A stretch of 64,000 nt of DNA, from NCBI GenBank assembly GCA_004794785.1, contig SJOL01007411.1:1364747-1428746 (forward strand). Reading direction: 5' to 3'. The notes under the pieces are model-generated. The model was not told where the DNA came from and did not search any database. It saw only the letters and a list, made by a program, of their open reading frames with translations. Of the stretch, positions 10,846 to 22,669 are shown piece after piece. The translations under genes and the position numbers were made by a program. This DNA is from Opisthorchis felineus. Its lineage: Eukaryota; Platyhelminthes; Trematoda; Opisthorchiida; Opisthorchiidae. Every line of letters starts with the position of its first letter. The first letter of the stretch is position 1.

Positions 10846-12175
10846 ATTGTTTCATATTCCACAAAATACCACACTACGCAGGTCTTTCAAATTCTGGTTA
10901 ATCACACGGGTCCTTGTCGCTCCCTTTCCAAACTTGTCAACATTGGAAAATAAAGGGGAAGTCAACTCAGATTTCCAGTCCACTGCAACCACCTTGACTG
11001 CTTTGGATATTCTTTCTCACTTTTTGTTCATGGCCATGGAATCCCTCAGATGACGTTGTTTCAGCTCCATCACTGGCAGCTTTCAAAACAAATTCCCAAA
11101 TTCCGTCTGACCCAATCGCATTTTTCATTTGATCCCCCAACACTTCCTTTGGAGCATTTGGCATGTGTTCCTTCCGGTCTCTTTCCAACACCACTGGATG
11201 CGTATTGTAAGCGCTTGATTTCTCTCATTCGGTGAAGTGAAGTGAAATAAAATTGCACCCGTCATCCGCCAACATTTATCTGCAACACGGATTCAGGGCT
11301 ACATGTGATTTATTTCTTTTTAATGCATATTATATAGTGATATAATCTTACCTATACGGCTGGTGGAAATTCTTGGACAGTGCGCTACAGGTTTCACCGA
11401 CCTGGGATTCATGATGTAGGTGTAATGCCAGAGCTTTCATCAATCGTATTTCCTATGTAAACATCAATTTTTTGTAATCTGAACTATACGCACATTTGAA
11501 AAGTAGGTCAGTATTAGAGATTTGAGTAAATTTCAACTGAACTTCCGGTTTCTGATTTCTTTCAAAAACGGCGAGGGGTAGGTGTTTTAAAATTTCAGCT
11601 ACTTGCCCCGGAACTGCTTACAAAAGCCCTGACTTTTTGCCCGAATTTACGAGACTCGGGCCTCCGCATGACCTGTAAATCTGTTGAACTTAGGCAACCT
11701 ATGTTGCTTCTTAAAGAGCGTAACGAGACCACAGAGGCGCACGAAATACTTTTAAGCAAGGCTACGAGCGCAAGTGTAGAAATGTCAGTCAATGCCAAAT
11801 TTCTAGCATTCTGTGCTTTAGCTTGCTCTCAAAACGCTCCTTATTTGTCCAACTTCCTAAAACCGGGCCGTTTTACTGGCTTGCGAGCACGCGATAATTT
11901 TGGGTAATACTGTCTACGCGAGGGAAAGTTTATTTGGGACAGAACTAACAGCAGGATCGCCGAAATCTAGTCTTCGTACAATACATAGCTGAGTACTTGC
12001 ATTTCTGCGAATTTCGAACTTGCCTTGAAGCGCATGGTGACATTGAACACAGCTGGTTCACCACTTTTCGTTACATCTTTCACTCGGTGTCGTTCACGTA
12101 CATGGCGATTATATGTGAAAGTTTGGACAGTTTGCCTAGACGGGTTCTGCTGTAGAGTGAGCAAGCTTATCCCAC
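10846..12175. other. No gene seen; AT-rich spacer
   Basis: Short frames occur on both strands, none with a recognisable motif, splice context or homologue I know. I found no RNA gene. Confidence 0.45.
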
Positions 12176-12177
12176 CT

Positions 12178-12255
12178 TTTGGGTGGTCGCGTGGCTAATC
12201 CTCCAACACCATAATCGCACTTAGGTGCCCGGGTTCGAAGTCTCACGACAAAATC
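12178..12255 (+). other. tRNA-like sequence (SINE head or tRNA pseudogene)
   Basis: A D-arm-like TGGTCGCGTGGCTAA at 12184-12198 resembles a diverged pol III box A. GGGTTCGAAGTC near 12231-12242 resembles box B. Spacing is about 45 nt, longer than in an ordinary class I tRNA and nearer a class II tRNA. No proper acceptor stem is visible, so it is not a functional tRNA gene. Confidence 0.4.
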
Positions 12256-12880
12256 ACAGGCGGCATGGCTGTCTGAACGGATAAGCGTTAATTTACATCC
12301 TAATCTGTGTCCTTGCTGATTCACATAAGGAAATCGACAAGTTTTATGAAAAGCTGAGTTAAAGTTTCGCATATTCGTTGGCCTTCTGCAACGTCTATCA
12401 CGGTTCTTCACTCTCATTGTGAGACACTGTGGACTTGCCAGTGACCAAACTACCCGACCTCCGATTTGGCCTGCCCTCACATTTTTGTACTGGTTTTTCA
12501 TTTGTGTTTCAGCCTCTAGTCAACCCATAGCAATATTGGACGATCTTGATCTGTTGACACTTTCATTTAAGCCACATCCGGCCTGAATTGTAGAAAAATG
12601 GCGAAGGTCAAGGTTAGTTCGTGATTTAGCTTTGCTAGGGAATGGTTCATAGAATGTCGCATGCTTTATTCATAATCCCTGATGCAGTTGCTCGTTTTCC
12701 GAGGAAATCCTGTCTATTAACGACTAGTTTTCTTGCACTCAAGGGGACAGTCGACACCCGACATCGACGTGAACTTGATTGAGAGCTCTATAGCGTCAAG
12801 GCTGAGTTCACCAAATACACTGTTGTTCAGTTAGCCGTACCTGAATGCATGATTTTTAGTTCTATCAGGAAAGTTGTGGG
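12256..12880. other. No gene seen; unassigned spacer
   Basis: Nothing recognisable on either strand. It lies between the tRNA-like sequence and a fragment of repeat family B. Confidence 0.4.
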
Positions 12881-12884
12881 TCCG

Positions 12885-12985
12885 GATAACCTTTGGGGTT
12901 AGTGAGTTGTGCACTACTGACAATTCCCAACGCGGATGAGATATTGTTTCTCGGCTTTTCGGAACAGTGATTTATAAGAATAAAC
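12885..12985 (+). repeat. Dispersed repeat family B, partial copy 2
   Basis: The block GTGCACTACTGACAATTCCC followed by an AACGCGGATGAGA-like stretch and a TTTCTCGGCTTTTC block matches 26400-26470 and the reverse complement of 10640-10560. Only the 3' half of the family is present here. It is diverged and carries no coding sequence. Confidence 0.55.
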
Positions 12986-13900
12986 CTGAATTTGAGCCAC
13001 GATAGTCCTTTTTTATGACATCGCGCCGTAACTCTTTGGAAGCGCAACAGATAAACGCCTGTCAGGCTTTCTGTGTTTGGACGAGGAAATGTGGAAAGTT
13101 AGGGCTGCAGAGGAACTACGGTCCTCTCTTTTTCGCTCTACCCTACCCTCTGCTATCTCAGGCTCCCTGGTCCCACATCTGTAAAAACGGACAAAGGATT
13201 CTCGAAATTGTAACTGATTGAACCCACCTACTTTCCTCCAGGCTGACACCGGTGTTCCGACATCAGAAGTGCATCAACCATCTTATGAAACTGTGTTTTG
13301 TTCTTCGCTCAGATATCCATATCATGACCGTTTGATGCTAAAGATGACAATACGTTTACTATTCTTGCTTCGTAGCAACCTGGATGCAGCTAGATAACTG
13401 TGGCCACGTACACCGATTACCACTCATACTACCATATAAGTAACTACCGACAGGACGTGTAGTTAATAGCGCCTTCAAATTTGCACCCCAAATGTCCAAT
13501 TGTAGTCTGGCGTGGTGTCAGAACACCTAGTTGACATCTGCCTCAGTTAATTACTATCTTGTGCTGTCTGCCTCTGGTCTAACAGTCGTACAGATACCGT
13601 ACTTGCCTTACTTTAGAATTTTTGTGTTTCCATGCTCTTGCCGAACCACCCTCATTGCTGTGACACGGTAAAACCTGTCCACAGCATGCCCGTCTACAGC
13701 GACCACTCGTATACAAATACCTGATATGATCCCTTTAGGATAAGTTTCCACTGCAGCCGGAGCTAAACTGTTTTCGGACTATACCATCACTCTATAATTT
13801 AAGAACAAGTGTCCACGGGATACACCGAGTTGTATTACCTTTTTCAACAATATATCGAAATCTTGGTAGCCTGGTTGCTTTAATTGGTTTTAGATCATGT
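12986..13900. other. No gene seen; unassigned spacer
   Basis: No domain, RNA gene or repeat is recognised here. The adjoining sequence to the right is a Penelope 3'-end fragment. Confidence 0.4.
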
Positions 13901-13901
13901 G

Positions 13902-13976
13902 ACAGTTGGTCTGTTCACCGAGCATGCCAATTTGCTTGCAGGCTTTTCGTTATCCTTCGTGGGGACATCATCAATG
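13902..13976 (-). mobile_element. Penelope-like element 3'-end fragment
   Basis: The reverse complement reads as the terminal segment also found at 61718-61780 and in both arms at 47620-47783: a GATGATGTCCCC start, then AAAAGCCTGCAAGCAAATT and GCTCGGTGAACAGACC. It directly abuts the RT relic at 13977, and the two share a GATGAT at the join. Confidence 0.6.
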
Positions 13977-14640
13977 TGAAGTTAAAGAGTACCAGCGAAA
14001 GTGGACAGCCTTACCGTACGCTAGACTAGATGTCGGACTCTGGTAGCTTCATAGTGTATCCGGACACGAGCTACAACGTATGGGTTTTGGGCCTTAATGA
14101 GGTTTACCAGCTTTGCGGCGACCCTGTCAGCTTAGAAGATTGTTCACAGTGGCTTACGATTAACCGAACCGAGCGCAGCTCTAAAGTCGATTAAGTGTAC
14201 CGTGAATGAATTTAAAACGATGTTCCAATGTTTTTTTTTGCAAAGAGAATATTTGGTCCGCACAATTTCTTCCAGGACGGAACTCTATTTGGTCTTGTCT
14301 TGTGTGTGTAGCCGGGGAAAAGTTGGAACGAAAAGGACTACAATACTTTGGCAGCAACATCAATGAGGCTGATTCGCTATAAATATCACAGACCGTTAAC
14401 CCCTTTTCCGGGATCGGTAGTAATATTGAGGCACCCCAATTTCGCAGAACGGAAATAATTTTCCAGGTTGAACAAAACGGCTTGTCGAGTGGTTTGAGGA
14501 ATGTATAGATGTGAGATGTATAGACCTCAACAGGAATCTCATTCCCCGAGGCTTTTATGTTCTTCACTTGTTTGAACATCACTGCGACCTCCAGTTTACT
14601 TGCCGTGCGAAAATCTGCCGGTCTGGTGATACGCGCTGAC
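13977..14640 (-). pseudogene. Reverse transcriptase relic, copy D
   Basis: The minus strand gives NIKASGNEIPVEVYTSH (KA.GpD.iP motif), a W..ISVLRNWG.SILLPIPEKG block, and QIEFRPGRNCADQIFSLQKK with LEHR at 14580-14240. After an indel come an LIDFRAALGSVNRK-like block (first catalytic aspartate) and LVNLIKA near 14190-14070. Sequence details such as KASGNE differ from copy A (KAPGPD), so this is a separate subfamily. Stops and frameshifts are frequent. The YxDD half is missing, cut off by the Penelope fragment. Confidence 0.78.
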
Positions 14641-14960
14641 GTTGACTTTTTCTATAAGGAAACAGTTTTTTGGATACTCAATCCTTGCGACCGTTGCGCT
14701 TGGCCTACAGTGGCTTGTTTTACGTGAGGTTTTAAAGCTCGCCACTGGTCGTTTACCTGAACTAACCGGTTATCTGATTGGTCAGAGCAATTAGTGTCTA
14801 ATCTCGTGGTTATGGCATTAGGAGGGTCTCTTGGTTCTTGGGGCGGTTGAGTGACACTCTGTTTATGTGCTTTGGAGGACACTTATTTTATCTAGCAGCT
14901 AGGTAGAGTTTAATCCTGGCTTGCGCAACCGTGTGATCTGTAACTCTTGCATGTACCCAC
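14641..14960. other. No gene seen
   Basis: This stretch lies between the RT relic and a SINE fragment. No motif is recognised. Confidence 0.4.
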
Positions 14961-14964
14961 TCCG

Positions 14965-15040
14965 CAGTATCTCAGCCCTCGTGCTTCCTTCGGGTGCCAT
15001 GACAGCTGGACGCCGAAAGGGTGTTACAGCTGAACGATTA
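14965..15040 (+). mobile_element. SINE-A copy 4, 5'-truncated
   Basis: The plus strand shows only the 3' half of SINE-A, from ATCTCAGCCCTCGTGCTTCC to ACAGCTGAACGATTATTACT. The tRNA-like head is missing. The ATT-rich tail continues as TATTATTACTTTA. Confidence 0.8.
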
Positions 15041-15407
15041 TTACTGCTATTATTACTTTACTAAGAAAGTCTGCCGCAAAAATTTTCATCTAAGAGGATG
15101 AGATTTTTACTGGCAATGATTAGAATAGCATTAGGATGATATCGCAGGTTGTTCAGACCGTAGACTTACTGCTTTTTCTCCCTGTCAGCCTTATTACCGC
15201 AACAACCATTTATTTCACGTTCATTGTCATTTTCATTTACCCTGAAGTATGAAGCTTCATCAACACACAGGTAGAAGATAAATGTAATCTTTGTTCAGGC
15301 TTTGAATTTACTTTTTCAACTTATACATTCTTACGTATTGTTCGTTTCGGCATCGAAACAGATTTAGAAGTATTACATTTTCCATACCGTTTACTCTGAA
15401 TCCGAAG

Positions 15408-15553
15408 GTGGGTATAATCGGAGGATCCGGGATGAGCAGCTCGGATATTCTTCAAAATGCAACGGAGCGTGTGCTAACTACCATCTTTGGGGACCCCTCG
15501 GATAGCATCCTGGAAGGTACTATTGAAGGAGTTCCTTGTGCCCTTCTTGCTAG
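15408..15553 (+). CDS. MTAP: S-methyl-5'-thioadenosine phosphorylase, copy 1, first recognised exon
   Basis: MTAP phosphorolyses 5'-methylthioadenosine, the by-product of polyamine synthesis, to adenine and 5-methylthioribose-1-phosphate in the cytosol. This exon encodes VGIIGGSGM (phosphate-binding glycine loop near the N-terminus; human has Thr where this has Ser), an FGDPSDS block and VPCALLA, ending in AG of a split Arg codon at a strong donor, AG|GTGAGT. The left limit is uncertain. AG at 15406-15407 would be an acceptor just before VGIIGG, but the frame also stays open upstream, and both copies share NPK before the V. The start codon and first residues must lie upstream and were not found. 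With the exons at 20.5, 22.4 and 24.0 kb it gives about 276 residues, against 283 in human MTAP. Confidence 0.9.
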
Positions 15554-18500
15554 GTGAGTGCCTTTGTTCGAGCACTGGTACTATCAGACGACCACACTGG
15601 TTTTGCTGCTGCTCATGAGGCCATTCACCCGGATCTTTTGTTTGATTGTATTATTCTAGCAGCAGCAGCAAACAACCAAAACCTTCACTTGTGTTTTCCA
15701 CCATCCTCACTGCATACAGCGCGCACAGAATCCAATCCTACTGCATCTTATTTCAGCGCACTGCGAATTAGGTCGTTGTAGCTGGTGGAATCGCAAACTT
15801 GACTACTTGGGTTTCAAAATATTGTTTTTTCCTGTTGTCAGCAAGTAGCTTTGCCTTTAATCTGTTCGTAACACTGACGTTACAGTATTCAACATGATAA
15901 GGTAATGGTAATAAACTTGAGTATCTCGACATTCTTCTATATGTTACCATTACTATACTTATTGTTATTTGCAAATGTTGAAACGGTCTAGTCAGCAGGT
16001 TCGATAACTCCTTTTGATCATTGTATCCTCAGCCTATCACTCGCAGGGAGGAACCTCGTTGGAATCTCGTTCCAACATAAACTAAATGATGGATCATGAA
16101 AATGCCATCTAACCATATAGTAATCAAGCACTTGAACAGCCGTGTGGAACAACACAGCCATTAACAATTCGCATTTGTGTATTTGAGACTGAAATCCATG
16201 CGCCGAACCGTTCATTTTTGTTGCAATGTGTTTACCCACTGGTAACTCGCTTAACAAGAAAAGTTGGCAACCGGAGAAGGACGAGCGACACATCTTGAAA
16301 TTCTTGTTCCATCTGCGAATCCCATTTCATTCAGTCCAGAAGCACATTCCGTTTGTCAAGAATGACTGGACAGCGACTCTCATAAACAACTAACCAGACG
16401 GATAAATGCATTCATCTTCCTATGCCGCAGTGCCAGACTCAGTGAATGCCGAATTCCAAGAAATGTTGAGTGTTCCTACCCGTGGCGTGACTTGTCGCAC
16501 GATTGAAGTGAATCTGGCTGTACGTGTCGAATGTTTAAGGCTACAAACGGCGATTGGAAACTGCAACAAATTCAGTCGTGTCCGGCTTAGTGGAATAATA
16601 ATAGCACACCTGCTTGGCACGTCAGACCGCTGGGGTTCAAATCCTTTCGCGACCAGTTATGAGCACTGCTGGTCAGACCCAATGTGAGCAAAACTCGTGT
16701 TCCCTCGTTTTGGTTTAGACCAGTTAGAATATTCGTGTTCGAACAGGAGGATTGTTCAATTGAGAGTGGTGTTAGTAAACATTTAAATGCATGAGTTTTG
16801 AAGCTCCTCAGTCGATTAAAGGAGACTAGGTTGTTAATGTGCGTCGTGCACCAAGTTTGTTTTTGTGGAGGATAGCTTTATCATAGACTGATCTCGATTA
16901 CTTATCTTCTGGATAGACCAACTGGATGTCTACTTTCATTAATCGTAGAGCATAGCATATAAACTAGAAGATAATCTGGTGCACTCCGAAGCGCTTCTTC
17001 AGGGTCGTCTGTCTGGACAACTAGTTTCCGATTTTCGCTCCCACATTTTGACCTTGATCATTGCTGGTTTCACGTTTTCTTTATTTCTTGGCTTGACGGA
17101 TACTCAAGTGATGAGTGACAATGTACCAAATGTGAGGCTATTTGGCTTTCCAAAGTTTCTTTCGGTGATTCAATATTAGTTGAGTAATGGCAGTAGCATA
17201 CTGAGTTCAGAAGATGACATTCTTGCCGTTCCACTTCACCTCTGGCATATTGATCGGTTCTGTCTTGGGTTGAGCTAATTGTTTCCTACTTAGCGAATAG
17301 GGTGACTTGGTTATATCTGAAGTAGCCCATTTGATTATATTCCGCTAAGCACGTTCCTTAGAATAAAATCAACTCGTTCATCTGTAGCACGCTAGGTCTC
17401 TAACTGAACTTCAAGCTTTCGGGAGCAGCACTAGAGTGCCTTTACGGTATGCCTCGGAGGTCAGGGTTATCCCGCTGCACATACTTCGGAATTTTTTATT
17501 GTTGGTCCTCCCTTATTCGTTACATTCAGAAAGCGAATATATTCAAAGCCCTAGAGCTTCCAACCAAGTTTCACGTGGAAACGGCTCCAGTCGGCAGCTA
17601 GACCCAAGTAAAACCATCACCAAATGTGGTCTGTAATTACTGTGCTTTCCAGCTTTCAATCGGCTGGTTTTGTGAACATAGAATTAAGAGCAGCAGATAT
17701 CAAGCCAAACATGCCTGTGGGTTAGGCAGACAGCACTGTCACTGTCAGCTGCGTCATTTACAAATTCACAAATTCTTATAGTTACTGTTATAGTTGTTGC
17801 CAACGCTATTGTTTTTTGGCTGAAATGAGGTATGCGTTTAGCCAAAACATGCTTGTTTTTTATGTTCACTGTCCTTTTAAACGGCCAACACGTTCGGTTT
17901 AGCAATGGGGACAGAAGGTGAACGTAACTCGATTGACCCCCCCCCCCAACCATACTGTCATGTCTACCGACCGTCTTTACGAGCAAAACAAACAACAGAA
18001 CTGGATAGAAACACGTGCGTTCTTTCAATAAAAAATGGGCCGCACACAAATACACAGCGAAAAGGGGAAAAGTATATTGCCAGACCGCTTTCTCAAATTT
18101 ATTGGGTGACGCGATGGAGGGCTTTGCCATTAGTGAAAGGAGGAAGGCTTTTCGTTGCAAAGTTGTTTGTTAGAAAACACGAACTAATCAGTTACAAGAT
18201 ATTAAACACGAAAGCACATGTCTCATTTGCGCAGAGTTTTTGAAAAGTGAACATTCTCAAGCGTCCTCTGGAAGTCCCCTGGACGTTCATTGAATGTTCA
18301 ACAATAATAAACGAACACTGCAAAGCGGTTCCATAATTTCCGTAGTAACCTTCACTTTCCATCAGATGCGGCGTCGGAGCTTGGACACCAGATGGTAGAC
18401 TACTCGCATGCTTCATCAGTAGTATACACCGTTACAATAGTAGTTCACACTTGCGGTCCACACTTTGGATGTGGTCAAGATGGCGCGCCCCCTACACCCA

Positions 18501-20502
18501 AGTCTACTGCACACGTTGATCTTCAGAATAATGACCAGCCAGCACTTCGGTAGCCTGTGTGTCGACGCTTTTATTTTTTCCAAAAAGCTCTATGGAGCTC
18601 AAGACAGTGTTGAAGTTAAAACGCAGGCTTCACATGAGGAAGGGCCGTAGATCAACTCTATCTCTTTCTACTCGATTGCACCCGTCTGAATCTGCGTGGT
18701 TTGACGTTATCTAATTACCCCATCCTTCTCACAGGTTTCAGGCCAGTTATGGGATAGGAGTCCCACAACTAAAATACCCCACTTACCTTCTAGTTTAATG
18801 CTTTATACTTTTCTTGTCTCGATTTTCCACTAACCTTGTTCATGACGTAGCCAGTTCGAATGACAGTTTATCCCATCTACTTTCGAACGTTTAGTGAACA
18901 GAAGTGTCAAAAAGTTGTTCACTCCGTCAAGCGCACACAGCACCACACAATTTTTCTTATGTGTATTCCATACAACGACAATTTTACTGTTGTTCGCTAA
19001 CGAAACTGCTTTAGTTGTTATTACTTGGAGGTATCTTACCAAAAAAGCTCGGTATCTTAACAAGTATCCCGCTAAATTTTCTCCTTTGTAAAATGCACAT
19101 TTGTTCCTATTTTAGCGTTTCATGCTGGGATTTGAATAGTCGGATTAATGGTGGGCTGTGAGGAGCCGGTCACTTTTCGTTTCCGTATGAAGACGAGCCT
19201 TGAACTCGGATAGACAAATAGATGGGCCGATAGCTTTATCGGATCAATTTATGCTAGTTGAACCGAAGTTGCAGGTTAGACGGATGAATAAGTCCCGCCT
19301 TTACACCTTATTGCCCAGCTAGACCATTCAGTCTGGTGTGTTCTTGTGAGCCATCCAAACCTGCGTGAGCGCATTCGCAACTGCGATCGAGTTGCGTTTT
19401 TTCGTTTTTTTTTATACTTTCTGTTCGCCTGTGATGCGTACTTTGCGTCGCAATGGCCCATAACTCCACAGGTCGGCGTCGGTACTTTATGCTGATCCTT
19501 GCAGTCCTAGCGTTGATCGAAATACGAACAAATTTTGGAAAAAGTTTCAGGTCGGTCGTGAAGAATTTAAACACTGAAATCAAAAACCTCGTTCTGAAAT
19601 GTCAGCAAGAAAGAAAGGCAAGTAGTTAGTTCAGGGTTTTTTCCCCGGGGAAGTTATTTTTGGAGCCAAAGCTCTGGTACATCGTCGCTTTCCACTCAGA
19701 CACTACCACCTTCCTTGTAAAAATGATTGTTTTGCCCGCTCACCTCTTTTTCACGGATGACTACCGCAGTTTTTGACTACTTATTCTCCGCATTACGAGC
19801 TTTAAGACAGGATTGGATGTTTTGTTGCGCTCACCAACTGGGCGATACTCTGTCCCAGTTTTCAACCGCTGTTTTGCTATTCCAGTCCGGTATTCCGTTC
19901 ATTTTGTCGGTAGGTCGGAATCAGATGTTTCTTGGTTGGTCGTCTTCACTCGCAACTTATCGTTCTTTAGCATTTACTGTTTATAGGATGCATTCCTGCT
20001 GTACGAGGTTGGATGGTCGTACAGTGTGTAGCAAGTGCTCGGGTAACCTATTTGAATCACTGTCATCTTGTGGTTAGCCTTTCCTCGCAAACATTTTCGC
20101 CGAAGACCTCAGTTGTCGTTCCACCTAAACTTTGGCATTCAAGCCGAATTTCAACTTGCCTCTGACCTTCTACAGCAAATATCTCCGTTTAGGTTACATT
20201 GGGTTACTGCTGCAGTTGTGATGAGAGCATCTAAACGGCTTCACAGTTTGTGTAACTACTGTTTGTCAACAGTGGTTCGCTAAGCCGGCCAATACCTACT
20301 AACTGAACTGGACAGTAACCAAATTCGGATAAAGCATCATTCGTGAGATATTCACAGTGATCAGACCAGGTTGATGTCGCTCTGCGTTCCGGCACACTCT
20401 CTCCCACGATCAGTATTGTACCAGTCAGCGATTTACTTCCCATTGAAGATATCTTGCTTACAACTTTGGACGAAACATTGTGTCACACTCATATTTTCCC
20501 AG
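15554..20502 (+). other. Intron of MTAP copy 1 (4.9 kb)
   Basis: GT-AG intron, phase 2 (GTGAGT donor, TTTTCCCAG acceptor). It holds a tRNA-like sequence near 16586-16655 and a C run of 13 near 17938. Otherwise I see no gene. A stretch with antisense frames near 17700-18160 has no recognised motif. Confidence 0.75.
16586..16655 (+). other. tRNA-like sequence with pol III boxes (SINE head or pseudogene)
   Basis: GGCTTAGTGG (near 16587) resembles box A, and GGTTCAAATCC (near 16634) fits the box B consensus exactly. Spacing is about 45 nt. The acceptor stem is not paired, so it is unlikely to be a working tRNA gene. A tRNA-derived SINE remnant is more likely. Confidence 0.45.
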
Positions 20503-20773
20503 GCACGGACGGAATCACTCAATCATCCCAAGTGACGTAAACTATCGTGCTAATATTTGGGCACTGAAAACCGTTGGCTGTACCCACATATTGGCCTCAA
20601 CCGCGTGTGGAGGTCTTCAAGATTACACTCAACCCGGTGACTTTCTCATCTTGGATCAGTTCATGGATTTTTCGCGAGGACGCGAACAGACACTTTACGG
20701 TGGCAAGCGTCCGGCTTTGGAGGGTGTGTTGCATATACCAACGGGCGAACCTTTCTGCGAGGAGACGCGTCAG
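20503..20773 (+). CDS. MTAP: MTAP copy 1, second recognised exon
   Basis: The exon starts after TTTTCCCAG and completes the split Arg, giving RHGRNHSIIPS (the RHGR phosphate-site motif). An NYRANIWALK block, then STACGGLQDYTQPGDFLILD (substrate-site Thr-Ala-Cys-Gly), DFSRGREQT, LYGGKRP and PFCEETRQ follow. It ends at CAG|GTAACG in phase 0. It matches human MTAP from residue 60 to about 150 without gaps that I can see. The matching exon of copy 2 (62183-62453) has exactly the same length, 271 bp, and by my count 80 of 90 identical residues. Confidence 0.95.
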
Positions 20774-22381
20774 GTAACGTTTGTGGTTACGCGCTGTCAA
20801 AGCGCTGCGCCCTTTTTAGTTGAAAGACTGGTGAAACGCCAGTCCGAGCCTCCATATTTCTGGCCATTCAAGCCAGTTTGCGAATAGCGCGATTCTTCGT
20901 TCGTGGCTGTTTTAGTGCCTCGTTTATTCCGCAGATGTCACTGTTCAGTGATTAAATGTTCATTTCCGTGTGAAAGACTTCGTAGACACTTCGCTATTTT
21001 CTGCGATATAGATGTAGTACCACCGACGTCAACAGACTTTTCAGCCATAGATCCTCCGTAAATTAAATGGGATAGCTGTTCCGCTTCCTTAAAAATGAAT
21101 TCTTTCAATAAACCCGTCACAGACACACACGGTATGCATTTTACGAATGTGTACTTACTTAATGAGACAGGTAAGTATTGGGTTGTTTGTTGGGAACGTC
21201 TTTCGTCTTATTTGTGCTACAGTTAATTTTAGTTCGGTCGGTGCACTCTTATAAAGTCTACTTTTACTTTTCACTTGCGGGTTAGTTGACTGTTGGTTCA
21301 CCTTGGGTGCATCGCTCACATGCCATTCGTGACCTTTCAGAGTTCCACAACTCCCTTTACAGGTGTTCATTTCATGTGTGAGACTGGCATTTCCTAGGAC
21401 GCAGACAATTTACTGGATTGTTTTATAGAAATCGAAAGAGAGCAGTTTCATGTTCCTGTGTATCGGGGGCCAGCCAGTTCAGGTCGATACTCAAGCTTTT
21501 ACGTATGCTGCTTATTTAGCCCAAACAACAAAGTCTCCTCTGACGAAAATTTCAGCTTCAGTTGATTCAGCGACATAAATGAAGTACCAAGGGAAAACGA
21601 CTAGTCTGTCGCTTCCGGGTCCGTTCTGTTAGTGCGATAACCACTGGGACGGCTCCGAGCCCAGTTGATTCATGTTGATTAATTTCGTTTGTTTGGCTTC
21701 TGGCGTAGACCACTCTTGGGGATCGAAACGCTGACGAATAATATTTTACTTATTGAGTTATTCACCTAAACGCTGGTCCGTTCCACCTAGTAGTTGCATC
21801 CATTTGCCAGGCGGTCATCGGTGTGAGCCTCGGTCATCACTATTATGAAGCCAATTCTCAGACCAAAACTGTCCTCCGTAGGCCACTGAGTGGCCTAATC
21901 AACTAGGTCGTTTTTACTCCTATTTTGCGGTGCGTCTATGTATACTGGCACCCTGGTAACCAGTTTATTATCTGGATAGAGTGTTAGGGAAAATCTTTCC
22001 GGTTTCTTATTTGTCCAACAGTTCGGGCTGTTTTCCCGAGTGAGCGGGTTTAAATATTCTGAGACCACATGTATTAAGTATACAGTATTACCCTTGGACT
22101 TGAGAGCTTGGTCCTAATATAAATGACGATGAGTTTAAACTATGATAGATCTACTGCGCAGCTTTGATCTTTCATCGTTGGCTAACGGATGTTTTTACGC
22201 CCATATCCCTGAGTAAATTTCCTCAGTTTTGTTATCCCTGACCAAACCGTTTTGCCAATATGTGCCAAATTGAGATCCCACTCTTGATAAGTAGTTGGCC
22301 CGTCAGGGCTGTTCACGTTTCTTTTTTCGTTTGTTGTTCTTTCAATCAATCATTAGCTCTCTCCTCCCAACGACATTTTAG
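20774..22381 (+). other. Intron of MTAP copy 1 (1.6 kb)
   Basis: GT-AG intron, phase 0 (GTAACG donor, CATTTTAG acceptor). A weak minus-strand tRNA-like D arm (CAGTGGTTATCGC) lies near 21640. A 9-bp hairpin, TAGGCCACT with a one-base loop, lies near 21880. Nothing else was recognised. Confidence 0.75.
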
Positions 22382-22669
22382 GTGCTCATTGAGTCGGCAC
22401 GAGCCATCTCACTTTCCGTTTGTGATCGGGACCAAGGCCTTCCGGTCTCAGTCCTCCACCCGTGTGTTCATACACGTGGCTCTGCAATAACAATCAATGG
22501 ACCGCGGTTCTCCACCAGACTGGAATCCAAAATCTATCGTAGTTTCGGTATCGACCTTGTCAACATGACTCTCGTTCCAGAGGTCGTACTTGCGCGGGAG
22601 GCTGCAATGAGTTACGCGTCAGTCGCCATAGTCACTGATTATGATAGCTGGAAATCCGATGTGCAGGAG
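22382..22669 (+). CDS. MTAP: MTAP copy 1, third recognised exon
   Basis: It begins GTG CTC ATT after CATTTTAG (VLIESARAIS, matching human VLIETAKKLG) and runs through TRGSAITINGPRFSTRLESK, FGIDLVNMTLVPEVVLAREA and a SYASVAIVTDYDSWKSD block. NMT and TDYDSW carry the residues that distinguish MTAP from purine nucleoside phosphorylase: the human counterparts are Met196 and Asp220/Asp222 in TDYDCW. It ends GAG|GTTAGC in phase 0. The donor is a plain GT without the usual AAGT. All expected catalytic residues are present. Confidence 0.95.

Noticed and set aside
13321..13900. Search for CRISPR arrays, bacterial operons or prokaryotic signals
   Set aside because: The window is clearly eukaryotic. 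No regularly spaced repeats or operon-like gene runs were seen anywhere in it.
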